Shown: piece after piece, positions 8,418 through 16,703 of the stretch | Layout of the letters: each line of letters begins with the position of its first letter | Numbering within the stretch: position 1 is the first letter of the stretch | Assembly: GCA_964547875.1 (NCBI GenBank) | Contig: CAZJPE010000004.1 | Location: 35,722 to 99,721, forward strand | Source: JAUSIK01 sp964547875 | GTDB lineage: Archaea > Nanobdellota > Nanobdellia > Pacearchaeales > GW2011-AR1 | Direction: 5' to 3' | DNA length: 64,000 nt | The notes under the pieces: model-generated | Database searches by the model: none | Seen by the model: the letters and a program-made list of their open reading frames with translations, nothing else | Told to the model about the DNA's origin: nothing | Made by a program: the position numbers and the translations under genes

Positions 8418-8806
8418 AGAAAATTAAAAAGAATGCTAAAATTGAAGAGGAATTAATGAAGGATGTTAATGTTGCTGAAGAGGAGATTAAGAGATTAGGG
8501 AGCGTAATCAGTAGAGATGGCGGAGAAGAGATAAAGAGAATTAACGTCAAAGGCTCTAAGCCAATATCTCAATTGAAAAAAGGGGATAAAGTCAAGGTTG
8601 ATGGCATTAATTATGAAGTTGATGCGCATTATGTCTTGATTGACCATGGTAAAACGAAAGAAATGACAATAGAGATTTTTAATCCAAAAACAGACAAAGA
8701 CTATCAGTTAAGATATTTTTCTGATCAAATTGAAACAAGCCTGGAATTTTATGAATTGCAGGAGATTGTTTACGTTAGAAGGCATTTGGAGAGAGTCGAG
8801 TGGTGA
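8408..8806 (+). CDS. Conserved-looking hypothetical protein
   Basis: The frame is open from 8384, but the ATGs at 8408 and 8414 are better starts; the latter overlaps the gatC-like stop as ATGA. The product (about 132 residues) has a charged N terminus, then beta-rich sequence (KGDKVKVDGINYEVDAHYVLIDHG, IEIFNPKTDKDYQLRYF), suggesting a small barrel of about 90 residues. No signal peptide or membrane segment. Function unknown; overlap suggests co-expression with the GatC-like protein. Confidence 0.6.
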   Translation: MAMKKIKKNAKIEEELMKDVNVAEEEIKRLGSVISRDGGEEIKRINVKGSKPISQLKKGDKVKVDGINYEVDAHYVLIDHGKTKEMTIEIFNPKTDKDYQLRYFSDQIETSLEFYELQEIVYVRRHLERVEW

Positions 8807-8814
8807 ATGTTATT

Positions 8815-9204
8815 CTATATTTCTAAAATTTTTACATTTTTTAATTCTCTAAAATCATTATCTAATGTAATAAATAATGAATTATTTATTAAAGAACTGA
8901 CATATATTAAAGAATCTATTGCAGGTATATTTTTATTTATTGATAATTCAGCTGCTTTTTCTGCTATTTCTTCATTTAAAGATAATTGTATTGTTTTTTC
9001 TTTAATAAACTTTAATTTTTCATTTATTATAATTTCAGGTATTTTTTTCTCCAGCATTTTCTTCTTTATTTCAAAAATAGATAAAATTGATATAAAAAAT
9101 ATTTTTTCGCTTTCTATTAAATCTTGAAAATTTCCCTCAAATAAATAAGCCAAGATAACTGAAGAATCAAGCGTTTCAGAATCTATCTGATCTTCTTCTT
9201 TCAT
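8815..9204 (-). CDS. PIN-domain toxin (VapC-like)
   Basis: A 129-residue PIN-type protein. It has TLDSSVILAYLFEG (first Asp), ISILSIFEIKKKML (Glu), IPAIDSLIYVSSLI (second Asp) and FITLDNDFREL (third Asp cluster). It overlaps its antitoxin gene by 29 nt and is convergent with the gene ending at 8806. Confidence 0.75.
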   Translation of the reverse strand: MKEEDQIDSETLDSSVILAYLFEGNFQDLIESEKIFFISILSIFEIKKKMLEKKIPEIIINEKLKFIKEKTIQLSLNEEIAEKAAELSINKNIPAIDSLIYVSSLINNSLFITLDNDFRELKNVKILEI

Positions 9205-9403
9205 TTTGCAATTCTTTTAATATATCTTTAAGAGTCTCTCCTTTTTTATAATATTTCTTTAATGAGCCAGCCATAGACTTTGTTTTTGTCTTTTTAATTG
9301 CGAGTTTTATTATTGCTTCATCATATGATTTAGCCATTAATTCATCTTTTAGCTTTTTCAATAAAAGCAAAGTCTTATCTTCTACTTGTATCGTTGTTGT
9401 CAT
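9176..9403 (-). CDS. VapB-type antitoxin
   Basis: A 75-residue protein starting TTTIQVEDKTLLLLKKLKDELMAKSYDEAI, the ribbon-helix-helix pattern of archaeal DUF217-like VapB antitoxins, followed by a lysine-rich tail. The overlap with the PIN gene supports an antitoxin role. A TATA-like GGTTATATAAATT lies at about 9421-9434 on this strand's upstream side. Confidence 0.75.
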   Translation of the reverse strand: MTTTIQVEDKTLLLLKKLKDELMAKSYDEAIIKLAIKKTKTKSMAGSLKKYYKKGETLKDILKELQNERRRSDRF

Positions 9404-9441
9404 ATAATTATATGATTATAGGTTATATAAATTTTTGGTAA

Positions 9442-9472
9442 GGTTTAAATAGGCTATTATCCCAATAAAATC
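9442..9472 (+). promoter_or_regulatory. TATA box of VOC gene
   Basis: AAGGTTTAAATAGG at about 9440-9453 lies some 25 nt before ATG 9473. It is a clear leaderless-type archaeal promoter and is divergent from the adjacent toxin-antitoxin promoter. Confidence 0.5.
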
Positions 9473-9862
9473 ATGGATAAAGTAGTGCATTTTGAGATAC
9501 CTTTTGATGACGCTAAAAGGGCTAAGGAATTCTACAGCAAGGTTTTTGGGTGGAAGATTAATGAGATTCCTGAAATGAATTATCATATGGTTCATACTGT
9601 AGAGGTTGATGAAAAGATGATGCCTAAAGAATCAGGGGCAATTAATGGAGGGATGTATAAGAGAGACGAGAGTTCTGCGAAGAGCCCGGTTATTGTGATT
9701 GATGTCAAAAGTGTTGATGAATATGTTAAGAAAGTAAAGAAAGCTGGGGGAAAGGTTGTTATAGGAAAAAGGCAAGTAGGTGACATGGGATTTTATGCGC
9801 AGATTTCTGATACAGAGGGGAATGTTATTGGTATTTGGGAAATGATTAAGAAACAAAGCTAA
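9473..9862 (+). CDS. VOC/glyoxalase-family protein
   Basis: A 129-residue protein with the beta-alpha-beta-beta-beta pattern of the vicinal oxygen chelate fold: VVHFEIPFDDAKRAKEFYSKVFGW at the start, then a second half VIVIDVKSVDEYVKKVKKAGGKVV and FYAQISDTEGNVIGIWE. His6 and the final Glu of GIWE are candidate metal ligands. The substrate cannot be inferred; such proteins include glyoxalases, antibiotic-resistance proteins and dioxygenases. Confidence 0.85.
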   Translation: MDKVVHFEIPFDDAKRAKEFYSKVFGWKINEIPEMNYHMVHTVEVDEKMMPKESGAINGGMYKRDESSAKSPVIVIDVKSVDEYVKKVKKAGGKVVIGKRQVGDMGFYAQISDTEGNVIGIWEMIKKQS

Positions 9863-10003
9863 TTTTTTATTATTTTAAGGAAAGATTCTTCTAATCTAAA
9901 ATGAGATAATAAACTAAAATAATCGATTAGAGGCGGTTTATTTTATTAAACTTTCTACAGCAGTTTTAGTAAGATATTTAACTAATTCTTTTTGTATATT
10001 ATT

Positions 10004-11305
10004 ATGAAAGTTGAAGAAAAGGTTAAAGTATATTTAGATAAGATAAAAAAAGAAGACAAGAGGATAAATGCGTTTTTGCATTTGAATGAAAATGCTTTGC
10101 AAGAGGCTAAGGAGATTGATAAAAAGGTAAAGAAAGGGCGGCTTTATGGATATGTTTTTGGAGTGAAGAGCAATATTAATGTTAAAGGAATGATTTGCAA
10201 TTGTGCTTCTAAGACTTTGGAAAATTATAGGGCTCCTTATAATGCTAGTGTTATTTCTAAAATTAGAGCAGAGGACGGGGTTATTATTGGGATGACAAAC
10301 ATGGATGAATTCGCTTGCGGAAGTAGCGGTGAGAGCAGCGCATTTGGAGCTACGCAGAACCCAAATGCTTTTGGAAAGATTCCTGGGGGTTCTAGTTCTG
10401 GAAGCGCTGCTGCTGTTGCTGCAGGTTTTTGCGATGTTGCTTTAGGAAGCGATACGGGAGGAAGCATAAGAAATCCTGCTTCTTATTGCGGGGTTGTTGG
10501 AGTTAAACCTTCTTATGGATTAGTTTCGCGATATGGATTAATTGATTTATCAATGAGCTTGGATCAGATTGGGCTAATTGCTAAAAACGTTTTAGATACT
10601 GCTTTAATTTTAGATATTATCAGAGGGAAAGATGATATGGATACTACCACATTTGATTCTAATGAGATAAAAATAGCCAATGTAAAAAATATTAAGGTAG
10701 GGGTTGTTAGGGTTGATGGCATTGATAATCGGATTGAGAGATTGATTGAAACTAAAATAGAGAACATTAAGAAAAGATTTGGATGGAAAATAGAAAAGAT
10801 TGAGATTAAGCATATTGAGCTAGCTGTTCAGACTTATTATCCTCTTGTTTATACAGAGTTTTTTTCAGCAACAAGGAGATTTGATGGAAGAAGATATGGA
10901 AAGAGAATAGAAGAAAGTTGCGGAGAAGAGGTTTTAAGGAGAATTTTAGGAGGGAGCGAGACTAGCAAGGCTGAATTTAAAGGAAGATATTATAGAAAAG
11001 CATTGGAAGTGAAGGAAATAATTAAGGAAGAATTTGAGAGCTGTTTCGCGAAAAAAGGAATTGATTGCATTATTCTCCCAACTGTTCCGATACTGCCTTG
11101 GAAAATTGGCGCCGGAGCTAAGATGAAGCCTAAAGAGATTTATGCTTCTGATGCGTTAACGATTCCTGCGAATTTGGCTGAAATATGCGCTGTTTCTATT
11201 CCTGCCGGAAAGATTGAAGGAATTCCTATTGGAATGCAGGTAATGTGCGCCAAGGGGGAGGAAGGAAAGATGCTTTCTATTGCGAGGGAAATTGAAGGAT
11301 TATGA
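10004..11305 (+). CDS. gatA: tRNA amidotransferase subunit A (amidase)
   Basis: Releases ammonia from Gln or Asn for transamidation of mischarged tRNA. The amidase signature is complete: Lys55 in GVKSN, cis-Ser130 in PGGSSSGS and nucleophile Ser154 in DTGGSIRNPAS, with the 24-residue spacing known for GatA. It has 433 residues, a little short of the bacterial 480. The frame opens at TTG 9992, but ATG 10004 fits the family start and lies about 28 nt after a TATTTAACT box. It pairs naturally with the GatC-like (8178) and GatE-type (1315) subunits, although archaeal GatE normally works with GatD. Confidence 0.9.
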   Translation: MKVEEKVKVYLDKIKKEDKRINAFLHLNENALQEAKEIDKKVKKGRLYGYVFGVKSNINVKGMICNCASKTLENYRAPYNASVISKIRAEDGVIIGMTNMDEFACGSSGESSAFGATQNPNAFGKIPGGSSSGSAAAVAAGFCDVALGSDTGGSIRNPASYCGVVGVKPSYGLVSRYGLIDLSMSLDQIGLIAKNVLDTALILDIIRGKDDMDTTTFDSNEIKIANVKNIKVGVVRVDGIDNRIERLIETKIENIKKRFGWKIEKIEIKHIELAVQTYYPLVYTEFFSATRRFDGRRYGKRIEESCGEEVLRRILGGSETSKAEFKGRYYRKALEVKEIIKEEFESCFAKKGIDCIILPTVPILPWKIGAGAKMKPKEIYASDALTIPANLAEICAVSIPAGKIEGIPIGMQVMCAKGEEGKMLSIAREIEGL

Positions 11306-11307
11306 TA

Positions 11308-11673
11308 TTATTTTATAAAATATTTTAATAATATTTCTTCAATACTTTTTGGAAGAATAATAGCAAAATATTCTTCACCATTAATTTTTTTATTTTCTAA
11401 TATTGCAGCATAACTTATTTTATTTTCACAGGCAGATATAGATAATATAAGATTTTCTCTAGGATGCCATTCTAGAGCCATATTACCTGATGGTTCCGGA
11501 CTTATTTCTGGAGTTTGTATATTATTTGGAAGAAGATCTATAAGATTTAGTGTTTGTTCTAGAGAAGACTGATTTATTGAGACTGCATCGTAGCCATCCC
11601 AGCCATTATAATTACATTTCTGCGTTATTATTTTAGTTTCTTGTTTAAGTTTGTCTCTCCAATTCAGCATCAT
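11308..11673 (-). CDS. Hypothetical protein with NGWDGYDA motif
   Basis: A 121-residue soluble protein containing YNGWDGYDA, then a helix and DLLPNNIQTPEISPEPSGNMALEW. Small proteins with this NWDGY...LP...P.I...G...LEW layout occur scattered in prokaryotes, often in accessory regions; no function is assigned to them. It is convergent with gatA, ending 3 nt from its stop. Confidence 0.55.
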   Translation of the reverse strand: MMLNWRDKLKQETKIITQKCNYNGWDGYDAVSINQSSLEQTLNLIDLLPNNIQTPEISPEPSGNMALEWHPRENLILSISACENKISYAAILENKKINGEEYFAIILPKSIEEILLKYFIK

Positions 11674-11756
11674 ATATTGAAATGGTTTATATATTTAATA
11701 ATTTTTATTTTCTGGAGCATAATTAACTTTAAAAAATTTGTTTTACTTTTGTTTAG

Positions 11757-12428
11757 ATGGAAATTAAGGGAATTAAAATTGAATTTTTAGGGCATTCTGG
11801 ATTCTTAATAGTGAATGAAAATGGGAAGAGAATTGTGATTGATCCATATAACGTTTCTGATAAGATAGAAAAAGCGGATTTTATTTTGATAACGCATAGC
11901 CATTATGATCATTGTAGTATTAAAGATATAACTAGGTTGGCTAAGAAAGGGACTATTATTGTGATCTCTCCTGATTCTCAGAGCAAGATCACGAAAATTG
12001 ACGACGTTGAAATGCAGATTATAGAGATAGGAGACAAATTGGAGTTCGGGGAGATTAAAGTAGAAGCTTTAGCCGCTTATAATGTTGATAAGGATTATCA
12101 TCCAAAAAAAGAAGGCTGGCTTGGCTATTTGATAAAATTTGATGATGTTATTTTTTATCATGCAGGAGATACAGATAAAATTCCTGAGATGAAGAATTTG
12201 ACAGGATATGGAAAGCATGGAAATGAGTTTGTTGCTTTGCTGCCTGTTTCAGGGAAATATGTTATGAATGCTGAAGAGGCTGCAGAAACTGCTAGCTTGA
12301 TAAAATGCAATTTGGCAATACCAATGCATTATGGAGCTGGTGTTGCAGGGATTATTGAAGACGCCAATAACTTTGTCAAATTATGCGAGGAAAATGGCGT
12401 TAGAGCTGTTGTATTGGAGAAGATTTAA
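11757..12428 (+). CDS. Metallo-beta-lactamase-fold hydrolase (UPF0173-like)
   Basis: This 223-residue protein has FLGHSGFLIV at the start, the zinc-binding ITHSHYDHC, FYHAGDTDKIPEM with the bridging Asp and a C-terminal IPMHYG with the last His. This layout matches the UPF0173/UlaG-like branch of the superfamily. Cytosolic; substrate unknown. A TTTAAAAAAT box about 28 nt before the ATG suggests a leaderless transcript. Confidence 0.85.
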   Translation: MEIKGIKIEFLGHSGFLIVNENGKRIVIDPYNVSDKIEKADFILITHSHYDHCSIKDITRLAKKGTIIVISPDSQSKITKIDDVEMQIIEIGDKLEFGEIKVEALAAYNVDKDYHPKKEGWLGYLIKFDDVIFYHAGDTDKIPEMKNLTGYGKHGNEFVALLPVSGKYVMNAEEAAETASLIKCNLAIPMHYGAGVAGIIEDANNFVKLCEENGVRAVVLEKI

Positions 12429-12537
12429 GTACTGAATTTTATCATTTTTTTTGAAGAATATGTTAGCATGGGCGAACTGCGTATTTTCTAGTTACTATTT
12501 TTTCATTACGACGCAGAATTTTGGCTGATTTTAGAAC

Positions 12538-12576
12538 TGTCGACTAATATGTTCGACAATAGTCAAATATTTAAAG
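12538..12576 (+). promoter_or_regulatory. ftsZ promoter with upstream inverted repeat
   Basis: TGTCGA (12538-12543) and TCGACA (12553-12558) form an inverted repeat 7 nt upstream of the TATA-like AAATATTTAAAG at 12565-12576. A protein bound to the repeat would touch the TFB/TBP site. A second pair, CTGCGT...ACGCAG, lies at about 12478-12516. Confidence 0.45.
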
Positions 12577-12615
12577 TGTTTTTATCTAATTTTTCCATGA
12601 TTTCAAGAAAAATTG

Positions 12616-12623
12616 AAAGGAGG
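12616..12623 (+). promoter_or_regulatory. Strong Shine-Dalgarno of ftsZ
   Basis: AAAGGAGG ends 8 nt before ATG 12632 and decides this start. The TATA box places transcription start near 12597-12600, giving a leader of about 33 nt, unlike the leaderless genes around it. An ATG at 12597 at the likely transcript start would encode only about 14 residues. Confidence 0.75.
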
Positions 12624-12631
12624 TTTCTATT

Positions 12632-13711
12632 ATGGTATTAGATTTTGCAAAGGAAGCTGTGGAACATGCGCAGAGTCACAGCATTAATTTTGACGAATTA
12701 AGGGCTGGCAAGGCAAACATCAAGGTTTTCGGTGTTGGAGGAGCTGGCTGTAACGCAATTACATGGCTGTTTAACAAAGGAATCAACGGAGCAACTATTT
12801 ACGGCGTTAACACAGACGCATTGCACTTGAGCATTACAAAGGCGGATGAGAAAGTTCTAATTGGAAAGGAATTGACAAGAGGTCTTGGATGTGGCGGATT
12901 TCCTCAAAAGGGAAGAGAGGCTGCTAAAGAATCACTTTCTGAACTGAAAAGAGCTGCCGGAGGCGCGGACATGGTATTTATCAATGTCGGACTTGGCGGA
13001 GGAACTGGAACAGGAGCAGCGCCTGTTATTGCACAGTTAGCAAAAGAATCTGGAGCAGTTGTTATTGCTGTAGCGACAATGCCATTTGATTGCGAAAAAG
13101 CGCGACACGAGAAAGCAGAGTTTGGCTTGCAGGAATTAACAGAGGTTGTTGATACGGCTATTCTTATTGATAACAACAGATTAGTTGATATAGCAGGCAA
13201 TTTGCCTATGGAGCAGGCATTTGCAGTTGCGAACGAGCTAGTTAGTACAATGATAAAAGGAATTGTGGAAACAATTACCTTGCCTTCATTAATTAACTTG
13301 GATTATGCGGACGTTTCTGCAATTATGAAGAACGGAGAGGTTGCTGTTATCGGAGTCGGAGAAAGCGACACGACAGCCAGAGTTGACGAGGCGGTTAGGC
13401 AGGCATTAACGCATCCACTTTTGGACGTTGATTACAAGGGAGCGACTGGAGCTTTGATTCACATAACTTGCGGGCCTGATTTTAAGCTTGAGGAGTTTTC
13501 CGGAGTTGGAGAGCTTGTCACAGAGAACATAAGCACAGACGCACAGGTTATTATCGGAGCGAGAATCAACAGGGATTTTGCCAATCGCGTTAGGGTTATC
13601 ACAATAATGACAGGAGTCAAATCGCCTTATATTTTAGGGAGACGCTCTGAAGAGCGGCAGATTTCTGTAAAGCCTCAGATGTCTGAGCTAGGAATTGAAT
13701 TTTATAACTAA
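12632..13711 (+). CDS. ftsZ: Cell division GTPase FtsZ
   Basis: The tubulin-like GTPase that forms the cytokinetic ring. The 359-residue protein has the nucleotide-binding GVGGAGCNAI near 34-43, the tubulin signature GGGTGTGAAP near 126-135, and NLDYADVSAIM, the T7-loop region whose Asp completes the next subunit's active site. The short tail ends LGIEFYN, an archaeal FtsZ pattern. Base composition is richer in G/C than neighbours, and the strong ribosome-binding site suggests high expression. Monocistronic: own promoter and terminator. Confidence 0.96.
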   Translation: MVLDFAKEAVEHAQSHSINFDELRAGKANIKVFGVGGAGCNAITWLFNKGINGATIYGVNTDALHLSITKADEKVLIGKELTRGLGCGGFPQKGREAAKESLSELKRAAGGADMVFINVGLGGGTGTGAAPVIAQLAKESGAVVIAVATMPFDCEKARHEKAEFGLQELTEVVDTAILIDNNRLVDIAGNLPMEQAFAVANELVSTMIKGIVETITLPSLINLDYADVSAIMKNGEVAVIGVGESDTTARVDEAVRQALTHPLLDVDYKGATGALIHITCGPDFKLEEFSGVGELVTENISTDAQVIIGARINRDFANRVRVITIMTGVKSPYILGRRSEERQISVKPQMSELGIEFYN

Positions 13712-13716
13712 TTTTT

Positions 13717-13740
13717 AAGAGGATTTTTCCTCTTTTTTCC
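13717..13740 (+). terminator. ftsZ terminator hairpin
   Basis: AAGAGGA (13717-13723), loop TTTT, TCCTCTT (13728-13734), then a T-rich run. It begins 6 nt after the ftsZ stop. Confidence 0.6.
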
Positions 13741-13763
13741 TTTTTTATTTATTTTTTCCTTTT

Positions 13764-14040
13764 TTATTTTCTGACTTGTTTTTTATATTCTCTAATTGTT
13801 TTTCTTGTATATGGCTCAATAGGGAGTTTTAATGCTTGCTCTAAAGTTGTCCATAAATATTCTTGTCCCTCTTCATTTAATTTTATTTCTTTAGAATTTG
13901 TTTTGCATGAATAATCAAGGAATATAAAATGTCTTTTTTATAGAAAATTTCATCAAAAATAAATTCTTGAAAGCAAATAAATTTTATATCATAAATATCT
14001 AAATTAGTTTCTTCTTTTATTTCTCTTTTTAAAGCGTCTT
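13764..14040 (-). pseudogene. Nudix hydrolase remnant
   Basis: Reading down from 14035, the frame gives ALKREIKEETNLD, the second half of the Nudix box, then about 35 more residues to a stop. The -1 frame continues with NSKEIKLNEEGQEYLW and a C-terminal helix to TAA at 13766. The first half of the Nudix box and everything before it is missing; a stop precedes DALKRE and the nitroreductase gene begins 11 nt away. So the gene is 5' truncated and frameshifted. Confidence 0.75.
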
Positions 14041-14050
14041 AATATTTTAT

Positions 14051-14632
14051 TCAGGATTGAAAAGCACTGGGATCTTTGGGCTCTTTGAAGAGAGGAGGGC
14101 GCCTTTCATTTTCCCATTTTTCCCAGAAAATTGTATTTTCTAGTTCTTTTTTTCCCGGCTTTTTGCTTTGTGCTTTTTTATTTTCATAGCCAATTGGGAT
14201 TATTGCTTCAATTTGAATGTGCTGGGGAATTTTAAGTATTTCTTTTATTATTTCATCTTTGTACGAGCCGACCCAGCAAGCTGACAAGCCTAAATCAACT
14301 AGTTTTAATAATAGCGTCTGGATTGCAGCACCTGCCTGCTGTCTTGAATAGACTCTGCCTCTTTCTCCGTATATGTTTTCCAAATGCGTTTCATCAGAAC
14401 ATACAAGAACTAAGATATTAGATTCGCTAATCCAGGTTTGTTCAGCTAATTTTGCTATTCTATTTATTGTCTCTTTTTCTTCTATGATAAGAAATTTTAG
14501 GTTGTTGTGATTGCCTGCAAATGGATTTTGATTTGCCGCTTCAATCGCATCAAGGATAAATTTCCAGCTTGGTTTTTTTGAAATAAATGCTTTTACTGAC
14601 TTCCTTTTTTTTATTATTGCATTAAATTCCAT
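14051..14632 (-). CDS. Nitroreductase-family oxidoreductase
   Basis: A 193-residue FMN-dependent nitroreductase-like protein. It opens with IKKRKSVKAF, the phosphate-binding Arg/Ser-type motif, followed by NQNPFAGNHNNLKFLII, RQQAGAAIQTLLLKLVDLGLSACWVGSY (the dimer and flavin region) and IPIGYENKK. The natural substrate is unknown. TATAATAATATATAAA lies about 20 nt upstream. Confidence 0.85.
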   Translation of the reverse strand: MEFNAIIKKRKSVKAFISKKPSWKFILDAIEAANQNPFAGNHNNLKFLIIEEKETINRIAKLAEQTWISESNILVLVCSDETHLENIYGERGRVYSRQQAGAAIQTLLLKLVDLGLSACWVGSYKDEIIKEILKIPQHIQIEAIIPIGYENKKAQSKKPGKKELENTIFWEKWENERRPPLFKEPKDPSAFQS

Positions 14633-14685
14633 GATTATTAGGATATAATAATATATAAAAAGGTGTTGATTATCGCTGGATTATT

Positions 14686-15066
14686 ATGATAGGGCATACA
14701 CATGATTCATTTAGATATATTAATACCTTTTTAGAGAAAGGCGACAGGAATAAAATACAGAATTCTGGTTTTTTGGATGGAAGGATTATTGTGATTGACG
14801 GCGAGGGCGTATTCCCTTTGAGGGCTATTTTAAGCAATAATGAGCAACCTGGTATAAAAGTAGGCGAGGTTTACGAGTTGGGTATCCCTAATAGGATTTT
14901 TAACGATACGAAATTTAAAGATTGTGGATTTTATTCTTTGAAATGTGATTATGCCTCTTTTGAGTCCAAGCGTTTTTGCTTTGTAGATATTGAGCGATTG
15001 AATGAGATAAAAAATGTGGATAATCATTATTTAATGATGTATGAGGTGCTCAAATTGCAGAAATAG
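14686..15066 (+). CDS. Hypothetical protein
   Basis: A 126-residue soluble protein beginning MIGHTHDSFRYINTF with a beta-rich middle (DGRIIVIDGEGVFPLRAIL, GEVYELGIP). No membrane segment and no recognised family. It ends 3 nt before the convergent mnmA stop. TATATAAAAAGG is about 30 nt upstream. Confidence 0.55.
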   Translation: MIGHTHDSFRYINTFLEKGDRNKIQNSGFLDGRIIVIDGEGVFPLRAILSNNEQPGIKVGEVYELGIPNRIFNDTKFKDCGFYSLKCDYASFESKRFCFVDIERLNEIKNVDNHYLMMYEVLKLQK

Positions 15067-15069
15067 AGC

Positions 15070-16164
15070 TTATAACAAATATCTGATTTCTCCCCCGCCA
15101 ATGATTTTATCTTTGTCATGGAGAACTATGAACTGGCCTTCTGCAATTGCTTCAATAGGACGCGTAAATTTGAAATAATAGCTCTTATTTTTCTTTATTA
15201 ATTTTCCTTGATAAAGATTTCCTAGATGCCTGATTCTTGCTTTTAGGTTTTTTGAAATTTTCTCTTTTGGATTTATTAAATGAACGGCTTTTATTTTTAT
15301 TATTTGCCTTTTAAGGAGAGGATGGTTTTTTGGAGCTATAATCATTGTGTTCGGCTTCTTTTTTTCTGCCACATACAACTTTTCATTAATCTTTTTTGTT
15401 ATTTGAAATCCTAATCTTGAGCCCACTCTCTGGCCAATTGTGGAATACATTATCCCTGGATGATAGCCAATTATGTTGTTATTTATATCAAGGATTTTGC
15501 CTTTTTTGTTTTTTATTTTCTTTTCCAAGAATGATTTTATATTAACTTTTCCAACAAAACAGATTCCAGTTGTGCTTTTTTTGTTATAATTTGGGAGATT
15601 GTTTTTTTTTGCTATTTTTCTGACTTTTGTTTTTTTCATATTTCCCAGTGGGAATAACGTGCGGGAGAGGTCATTCTGTGCTAATTGCGAAAGAAAATAA
15701 GACTGGTCTTTCGCCTTGTCTTTTCCCTCATATAATTGAAAGCCAGACTTTGTTTTTTTGATTTTTGCATAATGACCTGTTGCAATATAATTTATTTTTA
15801 ATCTTTTAGCTTCTTTCCAGAGAAGAGGGAATTTTATTGTTTTATTGCATAATATGTCTGGATTTGGCGTTAGATTGTTTGAATATGACTTGAACATGTA
15901 ATTTATGACCTGTTTTTTGAATTCTTTTTCTGAATCTAAAGTTATTAATGGAATGTCAAGAATTGCTGATATTTTTCTTGCCATTTTTTGGTCTTCTATG
16001 TAGGAACATTCGCCTGTGATAGGGTTTTTCGTATCTGAAAAGTTTTTCATGAACGCGCCTATTACATTATAACCTTGCTTTTTCAATAGGAGCGCGGCTA
16101 CGCTTGAATCTACGCCGCCGGACATTGCTACGAGGATTGTTTTTTTCTTGTTTGAGACTGTCAT
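15070..16164 (-). CDS. mnmA: tRNA 2-thiouridylase MnmA, bacterial type
   Basis: Adds sulfur to U34 of Lys, Glu and Gln tRNAs. The N-terminal PP-loop is AMSGGVDSS. The two catalytic cysteines are in PDILCNKTIKF and TTGICFVG, followed by the GQRVG block and a C-terminal beta-barrel (EAIAEGQFIVLHD, GGGEI). At 364 residues it has full family length. Archaea usually use NcsA/Ncs6 for this sulfur, so a bacterial MnmA is likely acquired. TGATATAATATTTAAAAATG lies upstream. Confidence 0.93.
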   Translation of the reverse strand: MTVSNKKKTILVAMSGGVDSSVAALLLKKQGYNVIGAFMKNFSDTKNPITGECSYIEDQKMARKISAILDIPLITLDSEKEFKKQVINYMFKSYSNNLTPNPDILCNKTIKFPLLWKEAKRLKINYIATGHYAKIKKTKSGFQLYEGKDKAKDQSYFLSQLAQNDLSRTLFPLGNMKKTKVRKIAKKNNLPNYNKKSTTGICFVGKVNIKSFLEKKIKNKKGKILDINNNIIGYHPGIMYSTIGQRVGSRLGFQITKKINEKLYVAEKKKPNTMIIAPKNHPLLKRQIIKIKAVHLINPKEKISKNLKARIRHLGNLYQGKLIKKNKSYYFKFTRPIEAIAEGQFIVLHDKDKIIGGGEIRYLL

Positions 16165-16214
16165 ATTTAATCGATTGATATAATATTTAAAAATGTTAAG
16201 ATTATTTGATTTTT

Positions 16215-16631
16215 ATGAATGATAGAGACAAAACTCTTAATGTCATTAGTTTATTTGTCGCAATAGCTTCATTGCTTATTCCTGCAGTATTTTTTATTAT
16301 CTCTGCAACCGATAAGATACAAATACAATCTCTCATTATTTTTGGTATAATGGTTGCTTCAATTATTATATTTTCAGTTATTTATTTTGTTTATCAAATA
16401 TATAAAAGAGAGCTATATGATATTGAAATTAATAAAAAGGATATATTTGAGATAAGAAAGTCTTTAAACTCTAAGAAATTATTTGATGATATGGATGTTA
16501 GAATTAAAGTTTTAGAGAGATTAACAGAAAGAAAAAATAAGAGAGCACAAATAGATCCTAGGATTGTTTGGATTATAGTTATGTTGATATTATTATATTT
16601 ATTTCTTAAGTCTATAGGCATTTTGCCTTAA
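16215..16631 (+). CDS. Small membrane protein
   Basis: Starting at ATG 16215 rather than the in-frame ATT/ATG-like codons upstream, the 138-residue product has two adjacent membrane helices (LFVAIASLLIPAVFFII; FGIMVASIIIFSVIYFV), a charged coiled-coil-like segment of about 55 residues and a third C-terminal helix (WIIVMLILLYLFL). Family and role unknown. Confidence 0.6.
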   Translation: MNDRDKTLNVISLFVAIASLLIPAVFFIISATDKIQIQSLIIFGIMVASIIIFSVIYFVYQIYKRELYDIEINKKDIFEIRKSLNSKKLFDDMDVRIKVLERLTERKNKRAQIDPRIVWIIVMLILLYLFLKSIGILP

Positions 16632-16703
16632 TTTTCAGAAATATTTATAAGTGTTTTGAATTTTATTTTGATAAAAATAGCAGAGGGTTTAAAAAAGAAT
16701 CAC

